Source of the DNA: Actinoallomurus spadix
GTDB lineage: Bacteria; Actinomycetota; Actinomycetes; Streptosporangiales; Streptosporangiaceae
Assembly (NCBI RefSeq): GCF_024055725.1
Contig: NZ_JAMXMX010000003.1
Coordinates: 124,001 to 188,000 of the forward strand
Reading direction: 5' to 3'
Length of the DNA: 64,000 bases
Shown here: positions 42,969 through 50,473 of the stretch, piece by piece
Layout of the letters: every line of letters begins with the position of its first letter
Numbering within the stretch: position 1 is the first letter of the stretch
Translations under genes and position numbers: made by a program
The notes under the pieces: model-generated
The model's database searches: none
Told to the model about the DNA's origin: nothing
The model's input: the letters and a program-made list of their open reading frames with translations, nothing else

Positions 42969-42995
42969 GCCGCGGCGGCCCGGAAGGGACCACAC

Positions 42996-44363
42996 GTGCC
43001 GAAGGACATCTCACGGCGGCGGCTTCTCCTGACCGCGGGCGGCGTCGCGGGGCTGGTCGTCCTCGCCGTCCCCGCGGGTTCGGCGGCGCAGGCGCCCCGG
43101 CCGCGGCCGAGCCCGCGCAACAGCGTCCCCGGCGAACCGAAGTGGGACACGCCGGGCGAGCAGCCGCAGGCCAGGCGGGCGGCCGGCGCGTACGTCGCGT
43201 ATGTGGCGCTGACCGGCGGGCAGACCGTGGCCATCATCGACGTCGCTACGCACCGGGTCGTGGCGAACGACATCCCCGCCGACGCCGCGCAGAGCGTCGC
43301 GGCGACCCCGGACGGCGCGAAGCTGTACGTCGCCCAGACGGGCCGGTTCCAGGTGCTGGCCGTGGATCCGGCGACCGGTTCCGCGCGCCCGCTGCGCGTC
43401 GGGCCGTTCCCCCGGAGCGTCGCGGTCTCCCCGGACGGGACGAAGGTGTACGCGGCGGTCACGGGCGGGGACACCGGGAAGGGCGGTTCGGACGTCGTCG
43501 CGGTGATCGACGCCCGGTCCGACACGGTGGTGCGGTCCGTACGGGTCGGGACCGCGCCGCGTCAGGTGGTGTTCGCGGCGGACGGGACGCGCGCGTACGT
43601 GACATACGACTCGGGAGTGGCGGTGCTGGACGCGCGCAGGGACCGGGTGATCCACCGGATCAGCGACGCGTCCGGCCCGCAGGGCATCGCGGTCGATCGG
43701 CCCGGCCGGACGCTGTACGTGACGGAGCCCCGGGCGAACACGGTCGCGGTGCTCGACGCGGCGAGCGGCCGGCTCCGCGGCCGGGTCGCCGTCGGTGACC
43801 AGCCGTGGGGCGTCGCGGTCACCCCGGACGGCGCCAAGGCGTACGTCAGCCGGATGAACGCCGATGCCGTGGCGGTGATCGACACGGCGGCGCGGAGGGT
43901 CCTGCGGACGGTCGCGGTCGGCAGGATCCCCGCTCCGGTGGTGATCACGCCCGACGGCGCGGAGGTCTGGGTGGGCAACGTCCTGTCCGGCGGCGTCTCC
44001 GCGATCAGCACGGCGTCGGACGAGGTCATCGCGACGATCAGCGGCGGTCCCGGGAGAAGACCGCTGCGCGCGGCTCCACTCGGCATCGCCTTCGCCCGGA
44101 ACCCGGACGAACCACCCCCGGCGGCCCGCCGTCCCGGGGCAGGCAGGCCCGGGGCAGGCCGCCCAGGGCCGCCGGCCGGGCCGGTGCCCGGTCTACGGCC
44201 GTCTGTCGGCGTTCCGGCCTTCGACCACGGCCGACCATCGGTGCCGCAGATCGGTCTGGCCGAGGCCGAGTTCCTCGAACCGGTCACGGAACCAGCTGTC
44301 ACCGCCGCCCACCGGCCAGAAGCCGCCGCCGAGCTTCCGCTGGGCGGCCTGGAAGATCGATGA
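42996..44363 (+). CDS. Tat-exported YVTN beta-propeller protein
   Basis: 455 residues. Tat signal SRRRLLLTAGGVAGLVVLAV, then about seven repeats of the YVTN type with motifs such as SVAATPDGAKLYVA, SVAVSPDGTKVYAA and GVAVTPDGAKAYVS (~65-375). Such propellers are extracellular binding platforms. From ~385 the sequence becomes Pro/Gly/Arg-rich and its last ~57 codons are antisense to a conserved-looking protein end on the minus strand, so the tail is probably recent. GTG 42996 follows GGAAGGGA. It is likely co-transcribed with the phospholipase and may present or regulate it; that link is inference. Confidence 0.87.
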   Translation: MPKDISRRRLLLTAGGVAGLVVLAVPAGSAAQAPRPRPSPRNSVPGEPKWDTPGEQPQARRAAGAYVAYVALTGGQTVAIIDVATHRVVANDIPADAAQSVAATPDGAKLYVAQTGRFQVLAVDPATGSARPLRVGPFPRSVAVSPDGTKVYAAVTGGDTGKGGSDVVAVIDARSDTVVRSVRVGTAPRQVVFAADGTRAYVTYDSGVAVLDARRDRVIHRISDASGPQGIAVDRPGRTLYVTEPRANTVAVLDAASGRLRGRVAVGDQPWGVAVTPDGAKAYVSRMNADAVAVIDTAARRVLRTVAVGRIPAPVVITPDGAEVWVGNVLSGGVSAISTASDEVIATISGGPGRRPLRAAPLGIAFARNPDEPPPAARRPGAGRPGAGRPGPPAGPVPGLRPSVGVPAFDHGRPSVPQIGLAEAEFLEPVTEPAVTAAHRPEAAAELPLGGLEDR

Positions 44364-44604
44364 AGGGCCGCCTCAGCCTGTCGTCCTGGGCGCTCACCAC
44401 GCGTACGGCCCACTCCACGACCTGGCCGGGGCTCGCGTCGCGGTCCATCAGGTGGGTGAAGACATAGGGGGCGTTCCGGGCCAGGCCCCGGGCACGGTGG
44501 TGGGCCATTCCGTCCGGCCGCCGGTAGGCGCGGATGACACGCGGATACCCGGTGCGGGTGGGTGCAACGATGACCTCGCACAACTCCTGACGCAGGCCCA
44601 GGAC
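44193..44604 (-). pseudogene. Frameshifted gene of unknown function, antisense to the YVTN tail
   Basis: In one frame the minus strand reads ELCEVIVAPTRTGYPRVIRAYRRPDG ... VVEWAVRVVSAQDDRLRRPFI (44604 to about 44370) with protein-like composition. It then shifts to another frame giving SSIFQAAQRKLGGGFWPVGG...DSWFRDRFEELGLGQTDLRHRWS...ADRRP and TAG at 44195-44193. No in-frame start codon precedes the first part. The span is one base over a codon multiple. I do not recognise the family. Confidence 0.65.
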
Positions 44605-44701
44605 TCATGAGCCTGCCGATGGTCATGTCCTCATGACGTGGCTCGGGGACTTGAGTACTTGTGCTCATGCGGCCGGGCGCGGGCGGGCCGACGATCGGCG
44701 T

Positions 44702-44989
44702 ATGAACACCACGGTCAAATCGAGCACCACGACGGCGTTCCTGGTCCAGGCGGCCGTCTCGTTCGGGCTCTCGTTGGCGGCCTGCGTGATCGGCATCGCC
44801 TACCTGCCGGTCGGCGGCTGGATCAGGGCGTTCCTGGGCCTGGCGTTCCTGTACGCGGTGACCTCCACCTTCACGCTCGCCAAGTGCGTACGGGACCGGC
44901 AGGAGACGGCGACGCTCACCGGTCGCGTCGACCAGGCCCGGCTGGACAAGCTGCTGGCCGAGCACGACCCGTTCAAGGTCGAGGCCTGA
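44702..44989 (+). CDS. YiaA/YiaB-family inner membrane protein
   Basis: 95 residues with two membrane helices (VQAAVSFGLSLAACVIGIAYLPVG and FLGLAFLYAVTSTFTLAKCVRDRQE) matching the YiaAB two-helix domain, plus a polar C-terminus. Role unknown in all species. ATG 44702 is the family start. Upstream, GTCATG-tcct-CATGAC (44622-44637) is a small palindrome that could be an operator. Confidence 0.8.
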   Translation: MNTTVKSSTTTAFLVQAAVSFGLSLAACVIGIAYLPVGGWIRAFLGLAFLYAVTSTFTLAKCVRDRQETATLTGRVDQARLDKLLAEHDPFKVEA

Positions 44990-45345
44990 CGGTCCGGGCG
45001 GGGGGTTCCCGGCCCGGTTCCGCGCCGTTCTCGTACGGCCAGATGGTCGGTCTCTTCGGCGACAGGCCGGTGCACTCCTCCGCGAACGCCAGCAGGTCGG
45101 CGGTGCCGAATTCCTCGGTCCACGTGTGTCCCAGGCCGAAGCGTTCGTAGCGCACCATGTCGCGGAGCGGCCCCGCGGCGATGACCGCGGCGTACAGGTC
45201 CGGTCGCTGTACGGCGGCGGCGGTGACGAGCAGCCCGTCGCCGCCGCGTACGCAGGCGACCGCGTAGGCGCCGCCGGCGCCGACCCAGGCGGCCGCCATG
45301 GGGAAGAACCAGGGGCGTATCGGCGAGGACACATCGTCGACGAGC
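44973..45345 (-). pseudogene. Prolyl oligopeptidase (S9) stump
   Basis: The minus strand encodes AWVGAGGAYAVACVRGG, then at once DGLLVTAAAVQRPDLYAAVIAAGPLRDMVRYERFGLGHTWTEEFGTA. In prolyl oligopeptidases these two stretches are separated by ~50 residues that include the GGSNGG nucleophile elbow. That segment has been deleted, together with the propeller domain and the C-terminus carrying the catalytic Asp and His. No start codon or ribosome binding site is associated. It is a non-functional remnant. Confidence 0.75.
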
Positions 45346-45424
45346 GACGCCCACGACTCCCGTGCGCTCCATCCGGCGCGGACGAACGCCCTCCTCCGCC
45401 GCGTCGGCCGCCTGACATGAGCGG

Positions 45425-45454
45425 AGGTACTGCGGTCCTCAGCCCGCAGTACCT
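45425..45454 (-). terminator. Terminator behind the 31-residue ORF
   Basis: AGGTACTGCGG (45425-45435) pairs perfectly over 11 bp with CCGCAGTACCT (45444-45454), loop TCCTCAGC. It lies 12 bases past the small minus-strand ORF. Confidence 0.75.
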
Positions 45455-45466
45455 CGCCTCGCTCAG

Positions 45467-45562
45467 CTAGGACTCGCCTCGAAGGATGTCCTGCTGCCGG
45501 CCTCGGACGCCCCCGGAACGGGGCGCCGGACCGGTGGAGCTGTAGGGCAGGTAACGGCTCAT
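45467..45562 (-). CDS. Possible 31-residue peptide
   Basis: ATG 45562 with GAGAGG about 6 bases upstream encodes MSRYLPYSSTGPAPRSGG followed by an Arg/Gln-rich end and TAG. A strong hairpin follows 12 bases downstream. The size, the Tyr/Pro/Ser core and the immediate terminator would suit a small secreted or modified peptide, but no maturation enzyme is nearby and no family is recognised. Confidence 0.35.
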   Translation of the reverse strand: MSRYLPYSSTGPAPRSGGVRGRQQDILRGES

Positions 45563-45569
45563 ACCAGCC

Positions 45570-45927
45570 TCTCGAGTCCCTCCGGAATCGCCCAGAATAA
45601 GCGTTTTCCTGCTGAACCCCTTCTCTCCCCCGGCGATCGATAAACGAGCCGATGTGAGCACCGCCCCACGGGACGTCGGCAGGAGGTAAAACTCCCGCAA
45701 GTCGGTAGTGCACTCGGGAAGGTCACGCGCAGGTCGACGTCGCCCGGCGGCAGATTCTCAGGAGCTGGGATAGGTACGTCTCAACCGGGAGACCATCGTG
45801 GTGTAAAGGTTCGCCATCCGGTGCGGTCATCGCGAACAGCGCGGAACGACGTCCCATCCGCTGCGGTCCAACAGTCGGCGGCGTCCGAGCACGGACGCAG
45901 AGTCTGGAACGACGGGAGAGCACGCCG
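45570..45927. other. Intergenic region without a convincing gene
   Basis: About 360 bases. A minus-strand frame at 45723-45998 is open but has mixed third positions and no ribosome binding site. No repeats or long hairpins were found. It probably carries the promoters of the flanking small genes. Confidence 0.4.
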
Positions 45928-46440
45928 ATGGCCGCAGAAGCACTCTTCGGGTTCGCAGGGGTCGTGCTGGGATCCTTCACGACCTCCGTCCTGACCATCT
46001 ACAAGGACAGACTGGCGGCCCGCCATGAGACGGCCGCCCGTGACCGGCAGCACGAGCGCGATCGTGTCACTGCCCGCAACACCTTTCAGCGCGAGAGCAT
46101 CCTGGCTCTGCAGGCGGCGGTCTCGGACCTCCTCAAGGCCGCGTACGAGGAACTCGACCGGGTCATCGCCGAGTCCCGGCGTTCGGGGATCTGGCCCGCC
46201 CGCCAGTGGGAGACGCCCACGGCGACGGGATGGTCGGAGGCCCTGCTACGGCTGGAGGCGTTGCGCGCCCGCGTGTTCGACGACGAGTTGCGCAGCCTGG
46301 CCGGAGAGATCCGCGAAACCGCCGGCGACGCGGTGTGGGCGAAGGACCTGGACGCCGCGAAGACGTTCAGCCGGCGCCTCGAACCACTGCAGAGACGGTT
46401 CAACGAGGCGGTCACCACGATCATCCCGTCGCTGTACTGA
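45928..46440 (+). CDS. Membrane-anchored helical protein of unknown function
   Basis: 170 residues. One N-terminal membrane helix (LFGFAGVVLGSFTTSVLTIY, about 6-25), then a charged helical region (RLAARHETAARDRQHERDRVTARNTFQRE) that looks like a coiled coil, and further amphipathic helices to the end. Similar one-helix proteins are common singletons in actinomycetes without assigned function. ATG 45928 has GGGAG ten bases upstream. Confidence 0.75.
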   Translation: MAAEALFGFAGVVLGSFTTSVLTIYKDRLAARHETAARDRQHERDRVTARNTFQRESILALQAAVSDLLKAAYEELDRVIAESRRSGIWPARQWETPTATGWSEALLRLEALRARVFDDELRSLAGEIRETAGDAVWAKDLDAAKTFSRRLEPLQRRFNEAVTTIIPSLY

Positions 46441-46487
46441 GGGCTCGGAATCGGTTGAACGCGTGCCGGAGATGTCAGGATGGTGGC

Positions 46488-46856
46488 ATGAACGCCAAGG
46501 GACATGAGATCGAGGTCACGACCGGCTCCGAGCAGGTGGTGGTGCGGATCAAGGACACGGTGGTCGCGTCCTCCTCGCGGCCGGTGGTGCTCACCGAGAC
46601 CGGCTGCCCCGTGCGGTACTACCTGCCGCCGGAGGACGTGAAGATGGACCTGCTCCGCTCGTCGACGACCACGTCGCACTGCCCGTTCAAGGGCGACGCC
46701 GTCTACTGGTCGGTGCAGACGGAGGACGGCACCGTCGAGGACGCCGTGTGGTCCTACCCGGAGCCGTTCGCGCGGGTCGAGCGCATCGCCGGCCTGCTCG
46801 CCTTCTGGACCGAGAAGCCCGGCGTCACCCTGGAGCTGAACGGCCGGCCCGCGTAA
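46488..46856 (+). CDS. DUF427 protein
   Basis: 122 residues with the DUF427 pattern: VVVRIKDTVVASSSRPVVL, CPVRYYLPPEDVKMDLL, TTSHCPFKGDAVYWSV and AVWSYPEPFARVERIAGLLAF. The fold is a small beta barrel of unknown biochemical role, often found beside oxidoreductases or hydrolases. ATG 46488 is preceded by AGGATGG. It lies upstream of the alpha/beta hydrolase gene in the same direction but with ~127 bases between. Confidence 0.88.
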   Translation: MNAKGHEIEVTTGSEQVVVRIKDTVVASSSRPVVLTETGCPVRYYLPPEDVKMDLLRSSTTTSHCPFKGDAVYWSVQTEDGTVEDAVWSYPEPFARVERIAGLLAFWTEKPGVTLELNGRPA

Positions 46857-46983
46857 CCGCCGGCCACCGACCGCACCGACGGCCAAAGAATCTTCAAAAA
46901 AGTCGCGGAGGGATGTCGATTCGGGGCCGGGCCGTTCGACGCGTCGGTGTAAGCGCGAAGACGAACCCCTCAAGGAGCACTCC

Positions 46984-47808
46984 ATGACCGCCTCGACCGG
47001 CACTTCCGCAGCGGCCTCCACCGTCGTCTCGGCGGACGGCACACCGATCGCGTTCACCCGGATCGGCGCGGGACCCGCCGTGATCCTGGTCGACGGCGCG
47101 CTGTGCCACCGCGGGTTCGGCCCGATGCGGAAGCTCGCCGAAGAGCTGAAGAGCGACTTCACCGTCTACACCTACGACCGGCGCGGTCGTGGCGAGAGCG
47201 GTGACGCCCCCTCGTACGATCCTGCCCGTGAGGTCGAGGACCTGGCGGCGCTGATCGAGGAGGCCGGGGGTTCCGCGCACGTGTGCGGCCTTTCTTCCGG
47301 CGCGGCCCTCGCCCTGGAGGCCGCCCGCAGCGGCCTGCCGATCGACCGGCTCGCCCTGTACGAGGCCCCGTTCATCGTGGACGACAGCAGGACGCCCGCC
47401 CCGGACGACTACCTGCCCGGGCTGGAGCGGGCCATCGCCGCAGGCAGGCCCGGTGACGCGGTCCGGCGCTTCATGCGCCTCGTGGGGATGCCGGCGGTCA
47501 TGGTGTCCATGATGCGCTTCATGCCGGGCTGGTCGAAGCTGAAGAAGGTCGCTCACACGCTGCCCTACGACGGCGTGCTCGTGAACGAGTTTCAGCAGGG
47601 CAGGCCGCTGCCCGCGGACCGGTGGGCGTCGGTGACCGTGCCGACGGCCGTGATCGACGGCGGCAAGAGCCCGGCCTGGATGCGCAACGCCAACGCGGCC
47701 CTCGCCGCCGCGGTCCCCGGTTCGGCCTACCGGACCCTGCCGGGCCAGACCCACATGGTGAAGGCCGCCGTCCTGGCCCCCGCGCTGGTCGAGCACTTCA
47801 CCGCGTGA
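46984..47808 (+). CDS. Alpha/beta hydrolase
   Basis: 274 residues. Nucleophile elbow GLSSGA (Ser about residue 104), DRRGRGES motif, Asp in AVIDGGKSP region and catalytic His in PGQTHMVKA. The oxyanion motif HGG/HG is replaced by VDGAL, a change seen in a subset of family members. Substrate unknown. ATG 46984 follows AAGGAG. A 14-bp inverted repeat lies 26 bases after the stop. Confidence 0.88.
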   Translation: MTASTGTSAAASTVVSADGTPIAFTRIGAGPAVILVDGALCHRGFGPMRKLAEELKSDFTVYTYDRRGRGESGDAPSYDPAREVEDLAALIEEAGGSAHVCGLSSGAALALEAARSGLPIDRLALYEAPFIVDDSRTPAPDDYLPGLERAIAAGRPGDAVRRFMRLVGMPAVMVSMMRFMPGWSKLKKVAHTLPYDGVLVNEFQQGRPLPADRWASVTVPTAVIDGGKSPAWMRNANAALAAAVPGSAYRTLPGQTHMVKAAVLAPALVEHFTA

Positions 47809-47833
47809 CCGCCGGAGCGCGGTCCGCGTGGGG

Positions 47834-47888
47834 CCTGAATCGCCGGAGCTCGCCGCCGGCGTTGCCGGGACGGATCCGGCGATTCAGG
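47834..47888 (+). terminator. Long inverted repeat after the hydrolase gene
   Basis: CCTGAATCGCCGGA (47834-47847) and TCCGGCGATTCAGG (47875-47888) are perfect 14-base arms with 27 bases between. It may end the hydrolase transcript; no T run follows. Confidence 0.6.
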
Positions 47889-47935
47889 CGTTCGGCCGAC
47901 GCCACCGGCGGCGAAGAGTCAACAGCGGCGAGCGG

Positions 47936-48193
47936 TCAGCCGTCGGCCAGGACGGCCTGAATCTCCAGGCCGATGTCGATCTCGTCGCCGAGGACCACGC
48001 GGTCTCCCTGGAGGGGGACGTTGAACCGAATGCCGAACTCCGAGCGCAGGATGCGCGTCGAAGCCGTGAAGCCGGCGCGAAAGCCCTGGCCGCTGCTGCG
48101 ACTGCTCTTACGCCACTCGGCGACCTCGACGCATGCGCCGCCTTGACCGCTGCTGCGGCTGCTCTTACGCCACTCAACCTCGCTGCTCATCAT
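47936..48193 (-). pseudogene. DUF397 fragment duplicated and fused to a YceI C-terminus
   Basis: 85 codons. The start VEWRKSSRSSGQGGACVEVA is the N-terminal half of a DUF397 protein, the usual small partner downstream of an XRE-DUF5753 regulator. It is then repeated (EWRKSSRSSGQG). The frame runs on into FTASTRILRSEFGIRFNVPLQGDRVVLGDEIDIGLEIQAV, which matches the end of YceI-like lipocalin-type proteins. The second half of DUF397 and the YceI N-terminus are missing. The start overlaps the ancestral stop of the regulator (ATGA). The frame is open, so a chimeric peptide could be made, but function is doubtful. Confidence 0.7.
48090..48175 (-). repeat. 29-bp direct repeat inside the DUF397 fragment
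   Basis: Copies at 48090-48118 and 48147-48175 (one mismatch, period 57 = 19 codons) cause the doubled WRKSSRSSGQG sequence. Confidence 0.85.
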
Positions 48194-49027
48194 TCTCCGA
48201 TCAGGTCAGCGATCATCCGGACGGAGTCATCGGGCGGAAGCGCACACGCACGCAGAAGGTCAAAAGCGATGCGACAGTTCGCGACCTCCTCCGGGAGCCC
48301 CGGTGATGTGCCCGCCGCCGAGGGCTTCAGCGTAAACGAGCTTGCTCTCGTCGGGGAGGGTGAAGAGGATCATCATTCCGTTGGTTCCCGGGTGTGCGCC
48401 GACCGCGAACGGCAGCACTTGGAGCACGATGTGCGGAGACCGTGAGGCGTGCACCAGCCGGGTGAGCTGGTCGCGCATCACCGCGGCTCCGCCGACCGGG
48501 CGACGGAGCACGGCCTCGTCGAGAACGACCCACAGGAACGGCGGATCGTTGCGCGTGAGGATCTCCTGGCGGCTCATCCGGGCAGCGACGTGCTTCTCGA
48601 TCTCCTCGTCAGTGTCGCGGGGCCGTCCCGCGCGGAGTTGGGCGCGGGCGTAGTCCTCGGTCTGGAGGAGGCCGGGCACGGCCTGCGGCTCGTACTCCAG
48701 CATCTCGGTGGCCTCGGACTCGACCTCGACGAAGGGGCGGAACCACTCCAGGTAGGAGTGCTTGATGATGCGCTTCCAGAGCCGCGCGAGGGAGCCGTTG
48801 GTGCCCAGGACCTGGTCGCAGGCCCTGATGAACTCGATGCGGGGCGCGCGCCTGCCGGTCTCGACCATGGCGACCATGGACGGGGACATGTGGATCGCGC
48901 GGCCCAGACCCTCCTGGGTGAGGCCCGCCTGTTCGCGGTGGAACCGCAGCTCGTCGCCCCAGTAGGCGAGCGCCGTGAGGCCGGAGACGGTGGCCGTGGC
49001 CGGCTTGCCGGAAGTCTTCGATGTCAC
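48190..49027 (-). pseudogene. XRE regulator with DUF5753, frameshifted near its C-terminus
   Basis: From GTG 49027 (GAGGAG upstream) the protein has an XRE helix-turn-helix (LRFHREQAGLTQEGLGRAIHMSPSMVAMVETGRRAP) and a DUF5753 domain (WFRPFVEVESEATEMLEYEPQAVPGLLQTEDYARA...). At 48291-48300, in a run reading CTCCCGG on the coding strand, the frame is lost and stops at 48260. The proper end EVANCRIAFDLLRACALPPDDSVRMIADLIGE continues in the next frame to TGA 48192-48190, overlapping the DUF397 ATG. The span is one base over a codon multiple. DNA binding may survive; the C-terminal ~33 residues do not. Confidence 0.8.
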
Positions 49028-49068
49028 TGGAGGGCTCCTCACCTCACGGTCGCTTCACCGGCATCCCG

Positions 49069-49095
49069 GTTGCCTACCGAGCGTAAGTATGCAAC
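49069..49095. promoter_or_regulatory. Palindromic operator between the XRE gene and a divergent small gene
   Basis: GTTGCCTAC (49069-49077) and GTATGCAAC (49087-49095) form 9-base arms with one mismatch and a 9-base centre. Its place in the divergent promoter suggests binding of the XRE regulator itself. Confidence 0.6.
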
Positions 49096-49110
49096 GACAG
49101 ACTGTGCGCC

Positions 49111-49392
49111 ATGACGAAGATTTCCACATTCACCGACCTTCAGCAGGAGGTCGCGGAACTCGCCGCCGAGGAGGCGCCCCGGCGGTTCGCGCTCTGCTGG
49201 ATCGACGCCGAGGCGGACGACGGAGGTGTCCTGTGCTGGGGCCTGCAGCTCCGCCGCGGCGGCGCCCTGGTCCACCGGGACGGCGGAGGCTGGTCCGGGC
49301 GGTTCGAGAGCGCCGAAGTGGCCCGGCGCATGTTCTCCCGCATCCGTACGGTCACGCTCGTCTGGCTCGACGGGCCCGGCCCTGCCCTCTGA
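49111..49392 (+). CDS. Small conserved-type protein beside the XRE regulator
   Basis: 93 residues (MTKISTFTDLQQEVAELAAEE...LVWLDGPGPAL), compact mixed alpha/beta composition with Trp-rich strands and no signal or membrane segment. It is transcribed away from the XRE gene across the palindrome. I recognise the N-terminal type from actinomycete genomes but know of no function. Starts at ATG 49111. Confidence 0.65.
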   Translation: MTKISTFTDLQQEVAELAAEEAPRRFALCWIDAEADDGGVLCWGLQLRRGGALVHRDGGGWSGRFESAEVARRMFSRIRTVTLVWLDGPGPAL

Positions 49393-49516
49393 TCACCAGC
49401 CGTTCTCACACAGACTGCCGCTCCGCCGCGAGGTCTCGCAGCGAAGCAAAGATCGCTCAGGCACTTTGTGCGAACGGGCTCACGGGACGGCGCGCGGCCT
49501 CGTCTCACCTGCGTTC

Positions 49517-50242
49517 CTATACGCGGCGGGCGGTGACGATCCCGGAGATCAGGACCGCACACCCCAGCCAGGCGATCAGGAAGACCTTCGGATCCGCGTT
49601 ATCGTCCGCCGACTGCAGGGCACCGACGACGAGGGCGAGTACGGCGAGACCGCCGGCCGCCTTGCCTTCGGGCGGGATCGCCCTCCCCGAGGCGCGCCAG
49701 CGCTCGTTGAGCCCGGGGTGGAGGTTGCGCACGGCGAGGTCGGCGGCCATAAGACCGAAGAGAAGGAGCGCCACAGCGACGGCGAGGTGGTTCATGGGGT
49801 TGACGCCCGGTGGTTCGCGCGTCTCTTGGACTTGCCCGTGCGCCGCTATCGAGGTCCGCCGTCCGTGCCAGACCCGGACCGTGACGCGGTCGCCTAATCT
49901 GAGCTGGGACAGCACGGGCTTCGCGCCGTAGAACGTGAGCCGGCCCGCGACGGCAGGCGGTCCGGCGAGGACGATCTCGTAGCGACGGCCCTTCCCGCTG
50001 TCCTTGATCCGCCTCTGAGCGACCTGTGCCTCCAGGACCTGGACGCAGTCGGCGCGCGGGGCGGCGGGATTCGCGCAGACAGGGGCGTGCTGGTAGGCGC
50101 GGAGGTTACCCCGGGAATCGGGGTAGGTGATCAAGAGGACGGCGCTCCCGGCGGCCATCAGGAGCAACGAGATGATCGCCCAGTTCCGGCCGACGCGGCG
50201 GGCTCCGAGTCCTGTGTGCTTCGAGCCGGCCCTGGTGCGCAT
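49517..50242 (-). CDS. Membrane protein of unknown function (DUF3592-like layout)
   Basis: 241 residues. N-terminal helix (WAIISLLLMAAGSAVLLITY), an extracytoplasmic domain of ~95 residues with two Cys (APVCANP, ADCVQVLE) and beta-rich sequence, then two further helices (LAVAVALLLFGLMAADLAV and FLIAWLGCAVLISGIVTA) around a cytoplasmic loop. The layout resembles DUF3592-type proteins but I cannot confirm it. ATG 50242 has GGAGG six bases upstream. Confidence 0.7.
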   Translation of the reverse strand: MRTRAGSKHTGLGARRVGRNWAIISLLLMAAGSAVLLITYPDSRGNLRAYQHAPVCANPAAPRADCVQVLEAQVAQRRIKDSGKGRRYEIVLAGPPAVAGRLTFYGAKPVLSQLRLGDRVTVRVWHGRRTSIAAHGQVQETREPPGVNPMNHLAVAVALLLFGLMAADLAVRNLHPGLNERWRASGRAIPPEGKAAGGLAVLALVVGALQSADDNADPKVFLIAWLGCAVLISGIVTARRV

Positions 50243-50473
50243 GATCGCCTCCGTCCGTGACGGCCACGCGCCGGATCTCCGCGCCGGGCGCGTCGCCACA
50301 CCGGTTGGACGCACACCGGCCGCAGGCCGTTGCCTGGAACGCAGGCCCGATCGGTGGCGCCCCTGAGCGGTTCGCCGGTCTGGCTCGACGGTCCGAGAGC
50401 GGACCTTGCCGCCGACGTTGTCCGGCGAACCTGGCGATCCGGACACCGGACCGGCGACGCCGACGGCAGGGTG

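Noticed and set aside
45723-45998. Minus-strand ORF of 91 codons
   Set aside because: Mixed third positions, overlaps the start of the plus-strand membrane protein, no ribosome binding site.
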